A DNA stretch of 64,000 bases from Phymatolithon calcareum (Eukaryota > Rhodophyta > Florideophyceae > Hapalidiales), in assembly GCA_977006965.1 (NCBI GenBank), contig OZ345357.1:434001-498000 (forward strand), read 5' to 3'. Position numbers and translations under genes: made by a program. The notes under the pieces were generated by a model that was not told the DNA's origin, did not search any database, and was given only the letters and a program-made list of their open reading frames with translations. The number at the start of each line of letters is the position of its first letter. Within the stretch, counting starts at the first letter, position 1. This document shows positions 42,291-51,692 of this stretch, piece after piece.

Positions 42291-43175
42291 AGACAAGAAG
42301 CCTATTGAAGACTTCAGAAGATGCTGCTTTGCAAAGTTCCGCGCTAGTATTTAAATTGATCGAGGCGGACAGCGCTTTTCGAGCGTATCTCACCTCAAGA
42401 TGCGATTTTAGAAAATGATTTTTACAAAACTTATAAAAATAATTAATTTAATTAAAATTTAGACTAGACTGACAACACAGCGAGCAGTGGATGCGACAAC
42501 AGAACAAGTATGGGCCAGGAAATTTCTGCTTCTAGACCGTACATTTTCAGTATTTTTCGAACATTCTTTATGATAAACTTCGTGTGGTGAATATCATTAA
42601 TATAGAACTGTATGTAATATTTTCAACATAGGATCAACAGAACACTGTTGACAGCCTATAAGATAATGATACCGCATTAGAACATCAGGTTGTTATCTTA
42701 CCTTGCGGCATCATATGATAGATTGCAAAAAATTATGATCTGTTTTTCCCTGGAACTGATTCTAAACAAAAGTGCAGTACAGCAGATGACCAATTAAGCA
42801 GCAGAAAGATATACTGCCACGTGGCCTACGTCGTGCGAATAGGTTCCAGACCGTTTACGTCACACGCTCTCGGTTTACTATTGAAAAACTACTGAAACAT
42901 TGTTGTCATTCAGATCTGTTTCAAATGCTGTAGACAAATGATCATAAATTCAGCCCTTCGCTGTCTTTTACCGTAACTGCTGGATAAAATTTTAGAATTG
43001 TTCTTGCAGGTCAGCACGAACGTGGCGCTTTTGGGTCGCACGCAATGAGCTGTTGTCAGGACGACCATGCGAACTACTGTAAATAAGGTCATTCGCAAAT
43101 TGCACTTTTTATCGGCCACTGTGAAGTAAATTCCTCACGCCAGTTGCTTAGAGCGTCGACACCACGACAATCGCA

Positions 43176-44168
43176 ATGGCGTCAGCATCTCTGAAAACGC
43201 ACGTCCTTTGCGCAGTTTTCCTCGCTGCATTCGCGTCGGCCGCACCTGCAACGAACTCGAGCACTGCGTCCGACCCCGCGTGTAGAGATCCCTCATCACC
43301 GCTCAATTCCACATGCTTTCTCATCGCACCGAATGCGGAGGAGATCAAGGAGACGGATGTAAAACGCTTCAAGCAAGGTCTCATCGAGTGCCCTTGCTCC
43401 CCAACTAAACGCGGCACGTCCCGCAACGCCACGGCCATTTTTAGCGAGATCCGCGAACGGATCGCCGATCTCAAGAAGAAGGGCCAGGGCAACTTCTTCG
43501 AAATCACCGGGGCCATCTTTGGGGGTCTGCGCTATGAGGACCAGCTGAAACTGGACATGAAAAACTGCATCGAGTTCAATAGCGTCGAGGAATGTGTCAA
43601 CGCAGACAGGGCGCTCCGCGCCAAGGTTGGTGAATCCATATGCACTTACGATGCGCAAAGTAATGCGAACCTTTACAATAACGGCACTGTTACCGACAAA
43701 ACGTTCGTCACCCTCTCCCCGTGCAACATTGATTCTACATACGCCCTTAATAAGACACAAGTAAACGAGGGATGTGTTGCCGTCGAACATTTGCAGGGCT
43801 ATGTGCTGCAGCATGCCTCCCATCTACTTCGCCCCGTGCTGTGCAGCAACGGATTTTGTGCAACACCGAATCACGCTATTATCGTCAAGGGTGAGATGAC
43901 CTCTATGAAACAGTTGTGCGGCAGTGGGCAATGGAAATGCGTGCAGCAAGTGAGATTGGTGAATAACCTCAAGATTTCTGCGAATCGTCGTGCCAAAATC
44001 AATGACGAAATTACGGTCACACCGTATGACGTACGATTCCCGAAGGCACTTATCTGGGCCGTGCAGATGGCGGAGGATATTTGGAATGTATTGGCACTCT
44101 CCATATGCACCGGAACGTTGGCCGGAATCGCAGTCTTGCTCTTTTCGACGGCTGAGACGAAGCACTAA
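43176..44168 (+). CDS. Secreted, C-terminally anchored Cys-rich protein (copy B)
   Basis: This 330-codon paralogue of 23952-24944 has an identical signal peptide core and C-terminal hydrophobic segment. Differences concentrate between about residues 35 and 160. For instance SEMRKTVAELEKITQGDIVD in A is SEIRERIADLKKKGQGNFFE here, LEIESMLQLEIEK is LRYEDQLKLDMKN, and NGTDLSSSY is NGTVTDKTF. Only about three residues differ over the last ~165. Cys positions are conserved in the variable part. The function is unknown; the pattern fits a surface or secreted recognition protein. Confidence 0.75.
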   Translation: MASASLKTHVLCAVFLAAFASAAPATNSSTASDPACRDPSSPLNSTCFLIAPNAEEIKETDVKRFKQGLIECPCSPTKRGTSRNATAIFSEIRERIADLKKKGQGNFFEITGAIFGGLRYEDQLKLDMKNCIEFNSVEECVNADRALRAKVGESICTYDAQSNANLYNNGTVTDKTFVTLSPCNIDSTYALNKTQVNEGCVAVEHLQGYVLQHASHLLRPVLCSNGFCATPNHAIIVKGEMTSMKQLCGSGQWKCVQQVRLVNNLKISANRRAKINDEITVTPYDVRFPKALIWAVQMAEDIWNVLALSICTGTLAGIAVLLFSTAETKH

Positions 44169-44652
44169 ATCAACATGTAGGTATTCTGCCATAAACATAT
44201 TTTATCTCGAACACAATTTGTTCTCCAATATGTCTTGATGCAGGCATCACTTCGTTCGCGACCATCAGTTAATGCCGATTCGCCACATGCAGCGTCCTTT
44301 TTTGCTACGGGTTGGCGTACGTTTAGATGTTCTCGCATGGCAAGCATCGGATGATAATTCCGCATTGGTGATGCAGCAAAGATAGGTTGAAACAATCTAT
44401 CCGGCATCAAGAATATAGAAAGAAGAGAGAATCCTGCAAACTGCTAGGATACGGATAAATGCGCTCTCCCAGAAGACCATCCCGAGCTTTTCTCGGTCTG
44501 CGGGGCTATGAGTGTAGTGCATGTAAAACTCTGTTTCGCTTCCCGTTCTTAGAGATACCATTTTCTAACTAAGCTTGGTGTACTAAACCTTCGTGTTCAC
44601 CAAAATTCGCAGCGTGTCATTTTTTAAGCAACTGATTAGTTGTTTCACCAAC

Positions 44653-44940
44653 CTATTTTCCGGGCTCGAACGTGCTCATCATATACAGTTGGACCTGCCA
44701 TGCCGACAGAGCACGGGAACGTGCGCTGCCTTTTCCCGACAGTTTTGTCCACAAATATGGGGGATATTTGATGATTTTACTTGAGAGCTCCCAACCCTCA
44801 ACTTGCAGTAACTTGACAGCTTTTGTATGATTCTGTAGGTTAAAAGTCCTTTGGCTGCTAAAAACGTCCTTGATTCGTATTTCTCTGCCTACAAGCGCTC
44901 TTGTGAGTCTTTTGCATTCAGATTTATTTTCAGTGCTCAT
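44653..44940 (-). other. Small conserved ORF family, copy B (MSTEN...ECKRLT)
   Basis: 95 codons beginning MSTENKSECKRLTRALVGRE and continuing through VKLLQVEGWELSSKIIKYP. It is the longest of three related frames in the window. I do not recognise it. The copies diverge by indels, so coding status is doubtful. Confidence 0.4.
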
Positions 44941-44959
44941 CTTTGACGAGGCTAGTGTA

Positions 44960-45120
44960 CGTTGTAACGAAATTAGTGCGTCAGAACAAAGCCAGAATCA
45001 ATCTTTGATGACGTACCTGGACTAGACATGAAAGCAGCAGTCAAACTCGCTAACGATAGGACAGAAGGGAGGAAACTTAGGCCCTCGAATCGCTGCTAGC
45101 CCCTCTAGCGGAAAAGGCAG
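44960..45120 (+). mobile_element. LINE ORF2 C-terminal fragment (copy B)
   Basis: Counterpart of 25680-25835: PESIFDDVPGLDMKAAVKLA and NDRTEGRKLRPSNR in one frame, directly upstream of the lipase pseudogene. Confidence 0.5.
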
Positions 45121-45151
45121 AATGAATGAGTGTAACGCAACTAGTTTGATG

Positions 45152-46089
45152 ACTGCGGCGGCTCAAGAGTGTCTTCTCGACAATCTTATCCAAAACTATG
45201 GATTTCGTCAAGCGGCTGGCCATCTTCAAGCGTTTCTGTCACATCACAGCGACCGCAGCAAGAATCTTCTCTGGTCGCCGAACAACCCCGACACCATGGA
45301 CACTCTGCAAGTTTGCTGCTATCGCTTACGGGACTTTAACAACGGCTGAATTTGTAGCCGAAGCTCGCAAAAAACATCCAGTATTCACAAATGCGCGTAT
45401 CTTCCGCAACAGTTGAAACCATGCACTTGTGTACGAGCATCGTGAATTCAATATCGTTGAATGGATGGGCACTGCATCCACTTACGACTGGCTCCAAAGC
45501 ATGACCTAATGGAGCGTCCGCTCCACATGAGAGGATCAAGTCCTTCAGTACCACAAGGCTTTTGGGATCGAGTGGAATGCGTGTGGACGGGCAGGTCAGG
45601 AATGAAGCAAGCGCTTCACGAACTCACTCTCCATAGTGCCAGAAAAATATTCTTTACCGGACATTCACTTGGCGGAGCATGTGCTACGACATCTGCTCTC
45701 AGAGTCATCGTAGAGCTCGGCGGGCTATCCAAGATCGGCCAAGTCGTTACATTCGGTCAACGTCGAATTTTGACTCTAAAGGGGCTGCGTTCGTGACAGG
45801 ATCTTTTTAGAACAAGTTTGTCCGGTGTGTCAATGCCGGGGACCCAGTCGCGGAGACCTGGATAGGTACTCTTGATGGGACCGTGCTGTTTCACGTTGAA
45901 AGAAAGGTTTTATTCACGAGGGAACCGGCTACGTACATTAATCCGTCAAAAAGAATTGCAAGAAAAAATACGATGATGGCCTACGCCAACGCACGTGTGA
46001 TATCGGAACACGAGATCGAAAATTACGAGAGGAACCTTGCCATGCAAGCGATCCCTTTGTCTACCACGGAGAGCCGATCTGCGATATAG
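45152..46089 (+). pseudogene. Class 3 lipase, copy B, broken
   Basis: Aligned with the open copy at 25855-26784 it has a stop after the YGTLTTAEF region (NSTG followed by TGA near 45414), a stop after LQSMT near 45508, frame changes, and a TTTTTAG stop near 45806. FFTGHSLGGACATTSALRV with the nucleophile Ser is still readable, and the C-terminal 68 codons (45883-46089) are nearly unchanged. It preserves a KGFWDRVE-type stretch that copy A has lost. Confidence 0.85.
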
Positions 46090-46542
46090 CGACACTCGCA
46101 CGTCCCTTGTCAGCGAATGGCCGTCGTTCGGGCGTCGTAAACATTCGGAGCTGATCACCTTGAGGAATGTATGACCCGAGCAGTCATGAAACTCGCCCAC
46201 TACGCCTTTTGTATTGTATTATATTCTTTCTCTCTTTATTTATTGCAGAAAGATCGCTCACGCACAAAGTAAGCATCTGGAGCTGTTTGAGAACAGCTTC
46301 TCAATGTTCAGAAACTTGAGCTTGCCTAGTGGTTACTCTCGGCATAATTCCTCTACACGTATCGCATTCTGGAACCCCCCAAGAGAGGCTAATAGTTCTT
46401 CGAGGACGTAAGTTTTCACCGCTCTATCCTTTCTTTCTTTTCTTGTATTGCAAATTTTTTGAAATTGTCCTAGAACAACTCTACATCCTTACGGCTACGA
46501 TAGACTTTAACAGATACGAGTGACACTTGACGTCGCTCTCTC

Positions 46543-47116
46543 CTATCCTTTGCGATACTGAGATCTGATTGTATGCTTCTGTTGGGAACGTCGCAAAAGA
46601 GTGATTCTGCAGTTTTGGTTTAACACACTGAAGTAACACCAGGTGGACAATGCTGTGGTCGCCCATGTAAAGTATCTAGCCAAGTCCACCAATAGTCTCT
46701 TGCGAATATGACTACGTCGAGAAAGGGTTCTCGAGCCCCCTTTGACACTGCTCGTCCGGTTATGTTGGAAACCATTTCCGACTCTGGTGAGTTTATTCCT
46801 GTCATCCTTTGAGTCTTTCTTGTGAAGTAAGTGCCCAAGAGCCATCCGTGCGGCATATGTTCGGTCTCTTAGATTTCGAACAGCAAGGAGTGCAGCTCGT
46901 CTGCTGCGTTCTATTACTAATTTATTCATTCATTTTGCCTTTTCCCCCTATGGGTTGGCAGCGATTTAAGAGCCTAAGTTTCTTCCGTTCTATCCTATCG
47001 TTAGTGAGTTTGACTACAGCTTTCACGTCTCGACCAGGTACGTCACCACAGATTGATTCTGGCGTTGATCTGACGCATAGTAACAGCACCTGGCGGACTA
47101 GGCGGCGCTCTCCCAT
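46543..47116 (-). mobile_element. LINE C-terminal fragments (copy B)
   Basis: Counterpart of 27160-27720. Includes RRLVRQVLLLCVRSTPESIC and DVPGRDVKAVVKLTNDRIER on the minus strand (46922-47116), and a 128-codon frame with RRAALLAVRNLRDR and LGHLLHKKDSKDDRNKLTR. In copy B an extra 3'-LINE-like piece with an oligo-(AAAG) end (minus) lies near 46425-46530. A similar piece occurs at 13440-13535. Confidence 0.5.
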
Positions 47117-47190
47117 TCTAAGAATGCATCTAATCCAGTTTCTCTACTACTAGTGCTTATAATAATGCTCAAAACCAAGCTTTCAGAGGA

Positions 47191-47457
47191 ATGTTGTTGC
47201 AGTTGAACAAGCGATATTGTGGATCTGTGGTCCAAAAGATTCCAGCACCTTTCTTCGGGAGGAAACTTTACCGAAGCGTCATTCCGTCTCTAAATGCGCA
47301 TAGTCATGCACGTAAGATGTCGTTGACGATAGCGGTTTACAATGATACAAGATTGGAATGGACTGATATAAAAATGAAAGTTTCCATCATTGGCATTAAC
47401 CGATTCTCGGATGGGGAGAGCGTCCGACCATTACTTGAGGTTTTGATCCACGATTAA
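47191..47457 (+). CDS. Conserved small ORF, copy B
   Basis: 88 codons, same start, stop and length as 27780-28046, with about seven amino-acid differences. No domain recognised and no signal peptide. Coding status is uncertain. Confidence 0.35.
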   Translation: MLLQLNKRYCGSVVQKIPAPFFGRKLYRSVIPSLNAHSHARKMSLTIAVYNDTRLEWTDIKMKVSIIGINRFSDGESVRPLLEVLIHD

Positions 47458-47685
47458 AGGTCAGATCGAATAGAATGTGCTGTAGTCACCTTTGAAAAAG
47501 CTATTAGGACGTCGTTTATACGAATAAAAACGGAAAAGCGAGTTTCAGATTTGACAGCTGCAGGGGAAGATTTCCAAACTTCTCAAACACGGCAACAAAA
47601 TGTGCACATCGATAAGCGAAAAAGCGAAACCGCGAGCGCAGCAATCATTGCGCCGCACAATTGCTGAAAGAGTTGTCATGTGCAC

Positions 47686-48120
47686 CTAAAACTTGGGCTG
47701 CTTCTTCAAAGGGTCCATAGTATATCCGGACGGTGTACCAGTAGACGGATAATCGTCCTCACTCTTAGAAAAGATACCCAACGCAGCCTCCATAGCTTCC
47801 GCAACCAACGAGCGATCTCCACGAAGATTATTTTTGATAAGAACGGCCATGACATCCTCAATGGTGGTGACATGCAGGGCAAGAATTGCTCGACGCTGCT
47901 CCAGGCGGGTGAGCATGTTCTTCACATCGTCAGCGGCACCTCCTTTCTCAATGTACGCTCGAGCCAGGTCCAGGTCTTCCTGCAGACCGTCCTCACCGAT
48001 TCCCATGCGTGGCACGGGTGTGACTCGGACTCGCGGGGGACGGCAAATACATGTTGCGCGGCGTGTAGAGGGTGTCCGCAACCCGCCGCCTAGGCAGGTT
48101 ACAAAGGCGAACATTTTCAC
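47686..48120 (-). CDS. Plastid-targeted-type conserved protein, copy B1
   Basis: 144 codons, intact. The N-terminal ~38 residues (MKMFAFVTCLGG, then Arg/Thr-rich) look like a plastid transit peptide with the Phe near the start that rhodophyte presequences favour. The predicted mature part begins near VPRMGIGEDGLQEDLDLARA and is helical, acidic and ends SGYTMDPLKKQPKF. I do not recognise the family. Two paralogues are in the window: the intact 48956-49384 gene next door and the broken 34718-35160 copy. The tail STGTPSGYTMDPLKK is fully conserved, which suggests function. Confidence 0.68.
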   Translation of the reverse strand: MKMFAFVTCLGGGLRTPSTRRATCICRPPRVRVTPVPRMGIGEDGLQEDLDLARAYIEKGGAADDVKNMLTRLEQRRAILALHVTTIEDVMAVLIKNNLRGDRSLVAEAMEAALGIFSKSEDDYPSTGTPSGYTMDPLKKQPKF

Positions 48121-48955
48121 GAAGGACAGAGGATGCGTATACGCAGTGTGTGGTTATAACAAATATATTTGGTCGGTTACAATGACGAGTTTGTGAAGTT
48201 CGTATGAGTGTCGAGAATGGAGTGGGTTGTGTGGGAGATTTGGGAAAGGGCGAAGCAGAATGAAACATGAGCATGGATGATTGGTAGTCGAGAAACTATT
48301 GGGGTGACACCATACGAGCAGATAAGTATGAGGATTAGAGTCGATTGTTAGGGAAGGCATAGGTGTTGAAGGTGGAATGAGACGATCAGATTCGATTGAT
48401 TTAGAGACACGGCGGGTAGGAATAAAAGCAAACGCAGTACAGGAAAATATGTTTTCTGTCCTGGACAGCATGCGCTCTATGAAGACCAACAATTGGGTCG
48501 AGTGGATTGGATTGTCATCACAGCTTCCAATGCCGCGACAAGCAGGAAACTTTTTCAGGCAAAATCAGAAAGATATGTTCAGACACGATACTTGATGCAG
48601 AGAAACCAGAATGCACGACTTTCCATCATGATGTCTCCGTCACAGCGAAACTTTTTGTTTTTACCACTTTGGTCTCCTGCACAGAGAACGAGAAGCTTAC
48701 ACTTTTCCCACGCTTTCACATACCTTGCAGCAAGTTGTCTCTTCATTGAAAAGGCTATTAGCACATCATTTATAACAAAAGGGAAGGAGAAACAACTCTG
48801 GCAGATAGCGTGAAGCACTACCACGACCCACAAAACGAATCAAGCCCTTTCTGAACCGTCGACAAAATCATGCACATTTGAATCGCAATCGAACCGTAAG
48901 TTACGGAAGAAATCCCACCCCCATCCTCAAACGTGACATAAATCCACCACCATAT

Positions 48956-49384
48956 CTAAAACTTCGGCTGCTTCTTCAAAGGATCCATTGTATACCCAGA
49001 CGGGGTGCCAGTAGAAGGATAATTATCCTCCACCTTTGAAAAGATACGAACTGCCGCCTCCATAGCCTCCGCAACCAGCGATCGATCCCCACCCAAATTC
49101 TCCTTCGCCAATGTCGCCATAACATCTTCAATAGTCGAAACCTCCAACGCCAGCACGGCCCGACGTTGCTCCAACCTCGTGAGCACGTTCTGCACAGCAT
49201 CGATAGAGCATCCCTCCTCGATGCACCCGCGTGCAAACTCAAGGTCCTCCTGCAACCCGTCCTCGCCGACGCCCATACGCGGCACCGATGCCAGCCGCAC
49301 GCGCGGCACACGCGCTGTGCAGGTGGCTCGTCGCGCGGAGCGCGTCCGCAATGCGCTGCCCGCGCCCGTCACGAAGGCGCACAT
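48956..49384 (-). CDS. Plastid-targeted-type conserved protein, copy B2
   Basis: 142 codons; the most divergent family member (third positions much more GC-rich than B1) and probably the older functional locus. The presequence MCAFVTGAGSALRTRSARRA has the AFV start and no acidic residues until GEDGLQEDLEFARG. The mature part is one helical domain with EDVMATLAKENLGGDRSLVA and the invariant YPSTGTPSGYTMDPLKK end. An (AC)10 run lies one base upstream of the start codon. It sits directly downstream (in plus coordinates) of copy B, tandem with B1. Confidence 0.72.
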   Translation of the reverse strand: MCAFVTGAGSALRTRSARRATCTARVPRVRLASVPRMGVGEDGLQEDLEFARGCIEEGCSIDAVQNVLTRLEQRRAVLALEVSTIEDVMATLAKENLGGDRSLVAEAMEAAVRIFSKVEDNYPSTGTPSGYTMDPLKKQPKF

Positions 49385-49385
49385 C

Positions 49386-49405
49386 GTGTGTGTGTGTGTG
49401 TGTGT
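49386..49405. repeat. (GT)10 microsatellite abutting the B2 start codon
   Basis: On the gene's strand this is an (AC)10 tract ending one base before the ATG, thus within the 5' leader. Length variation here would alter the leader but not the protein. Confidence 0.9.
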
Positions 49406-49407
49406 TC

Positions 49408-49839
49408 AATTGCAACTGTTTATCCGTATGCACGACAGCGCTAATTCGGCGGCTTTGTGTGGCGCTTTTTGCTCGGTACGGAAGAGGCGCTTTGCGAGCT
49501 CGGGATGCATAGACTCGTGCCGAGATATCGAGCCGACCAATTAGCGGTGGGGGAAGGAAATTTTGTCAAAGATTTCCTGAGTTTTATGCTTTTACTTAGG
49601 GTTGTTACATAGATTGTAATGGAGGCACACGTGTCATGTCCTTCAGGTGCAGATGGCGTGCGTGCCAGCTTGTTCATCAATGGTGATGCCATCTTAGCAC
49701 GTCGTTCGGAAAGCAATGGACAGTACACTGCACTGCGGTAGTTTCGGGATAAGAAGAACAAAACATTGAACCTTCTCTACTGCACCAGCCTCATTGGGAA
49801 GTCTGACGGTAAGCTCAGCGGGAACATCGAGCCGGCGTC
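49408..49839. promoter_or_regulatory. Shared upstream region of B2 gene and methyltransferase
   Basis: The 432 bp separate two divergently transcribed plastid-type genes, so it must hold both promoters. I see no repeat or defined motif in it. Confidence 0.4.
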
Positions 49840-50829
49840 ATGCTCTTCGTAGCACCCACGGCACTGCCTGTGCGCCATCCGTGCAACTGTTTGCCATCGT
49901 CCACAACCGCCCGTCCACGCGTCTCCATTGCACGACCAATCCGTCAGTCCCCGATCTGTTCCACTGCAACCTCAACTGCATCCCCCGCCTCGCCGCCCCC
50001 CGCGGACACCTCGTCATCTCCAGACATCTCTGTCTTCGCCTGCGTGTCCTGCAAAACCGAATTACCCGCCGCCCTTGATAAGGAAGCCTGTCCCAATTGC
50101 GGAAGCCAGTATGCCGACCGCGGTGCCTACACAGATTTCCTGCCATCGCCGCCATCAAACGCCCTCGCGCAACTGCAACGCCTCCTGACATCCCCTACAA
50201 CGCAGTCATTATTCGAAGCCCCGTTAGTTTCATTCGCGTACGAGCGTGGCTGGCGGGACAATTTCGCCCGTGCCGGTTTCCCCGGCCCCGCCGCCGAGGC
50301 GCGGCTCGCGCTGCAGCACGTCGGTCGCGTCGGCGTCGCACTGGACGTCAGTTGCGGGACCGGTATATTCACGCGTGCCGTTGCTGGCGGCGGTGCGTTT
50401 GATCGGGTGTATGCGTTGGATTACTCGGCATCCATGCTTGAAGAGGCTGCGCGGCGCGATAAGGATGGCGCTTTTCGCAGAGTGCGGGCGGATGTTGGCG
50501 ATATGCCGTTTCGGGATGAGGTGTTTGATTGTGTTGTGTCCGGTGCGGCGTTGCATTGTTGGCCGAAGGTTCAGGATGGATTGGCTGAAATTTCGAGAGT
50601 GTTGAAAAAGGATGGTCGGTTTTTTGGTACTACTTTCTTGAAGGGGGCTTATTTGCCGCCTTTGGATAGGGTGCGAGGCCCGATTCGAGAGCTTTTAAGG
50701 CAGCGCGCGAATGCACCGTACTACTTCTTTGAGCAGGAGCAACTTGTTTGGCTTTTGAAAGCTGCTGGCTTTTCGAAGGTTGAGGTGCAAGCGCTGGATA
50801 AATGTGCTGTCATCAGATGTATAAAGTAG
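49840..50829 (+). CDS. SAM-dependent methyltransferase, plastid type
   Basis: 329 codons. The N-terminal ~65 residues are Ser/Thr/Pro/Arg-rich with Phe at position 3 (MLFVAP), a likely plastid transit peptide. A small zinc ribbon follows (CVSCKTELP...CPNCGSQY). The class I methyltransferase core has motif I ALDVSCGTGIFTRAVA, the acidic post-I strand VYALDYSASMLEEA, DVGDMPFRDEVFDCVVSGAA and ISRVLKKDGRFFGTTF. Order and motifs match the uncharacterised chloroplast methyltransferases of plants (At2g41040-like). The substrate is unknown; a quinone or other small molecule is possible. Single exon. Confidence 0.88.
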   Translation: MLFVAPTALPVRHPCNCLPSSTTARPRVSIARPIRQSPICSTATSTASPASPPPADTSSSPDISVFACVSCKTELPAALDKEACPNCGSQYADRGAYTDFLPSPPSNALAQLQRLLTSPTTQSLFEAPLVSFAYERGWRDNFARAGFPGPAAEARLALQHVGRVGVALDVSCGTGIFTRAVAGGGAFDRVYALDYSASMLEEAARRDKDGAFRRVRADVGDMPFRDEVFDCVVSGAALHCWPKVQDGLAEISRVLKKDGRFFGTTFLKGAYLPPLDRVRGPIRELLRQRANAPYYFFEQEQLVWLLKAAGFSKVEVQALDKCAVIRCIK

Positions 50830-51692
50830 TGTTTTTAGTTACTGTAGTTGTGGTGAAGTGGATGCTATTATTATTTAGATTCTGGGCCTGACAGATTGAA
50901 ATTGCTTTTTCGCCAAACACTCAGCGCATCTGATGCGGCTCAGACCGTACAGTACTGATTAGCCATCTCTAGGATGTGATGTGATGTGATCTAAACATGC
51001 ACGACTTTAGAAATGGCATCAAGCGAGCTATGCATATTGTCTGAATGCACAGACACTTAGGCCCCCAATCTTGGTAAAGTCGGCACCCATCCTGATCCTT
51101 CCCAGGCTGCACCGCACATCAGCCTCGAGGATTGGAAACCAAAAGGCTTGATACGGCGATTTTCACGTTCTACGCTCCATCTGTCATTCTTGTTATCCTC
51201 TTTTGTTTTCTTCTAGGAAGGTCATAAATTCGTTGTTTGGAACAATGGAAACATCAATTCTTGCTGCCTTCGAGCTTTGACCGGGACGATGGAGTGCAAT
51301 GGCATTCTGCAGAGCTGATGTGCACGCTCCGACAGAACATTGACGCGGACTCCACCAGAAATGAAGTGGAATTTTCTACTTTAAAGCGACAATAAAATTG
51401 ATACAGTAGCCGCAAACGACCAACTGATCGGTGGGAGCCGGCAATGACGTTACAGTTCCTCTGCTTGTCGTGCTTTTCACAGGAAAGAGACATTATCCCT
51501 GGTGCACAAATTTGGCGTCCAGCTTATCCACCCCGGTTTGCTTTACCTCCGCGAAGAAACACCTTTGATCTCAGAATCGGGTCCCTGACATACACCCCGC
51601 TGTCGACAGAAAAACGCGTTACAGGTAGAAAAGGAAAACCTTGCATCGTACAACAACACATATCAAAAGTGCGTACCCATCAGAATCTCCCT
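50830..51692. other. Intergenic region between convergent genes
   Basis: Separates the stop codons of the methyltransferase and the RecQ gene. No ORF or RNA that I can support; it must contain two 3' UTRs. Confidence 0.45.

Larger units (their letters stand above)
42297..48775. repeat. Segmental duplication copy B
   Basis: Same order and orientation as copy A but compact (6.5 kb) because it lacks the three insertions. It contains the secreted protein gene (43176-44168), the MSTEN-type ORF (44653-44940), the broken lipase (45152-46089), LINE fragments, a small ORF (47191-47457) and an intact plastid-type gene (47686-48120). It ends after about 48775, where copy A flips into its inverted repeat. 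Confidence 0.9.
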
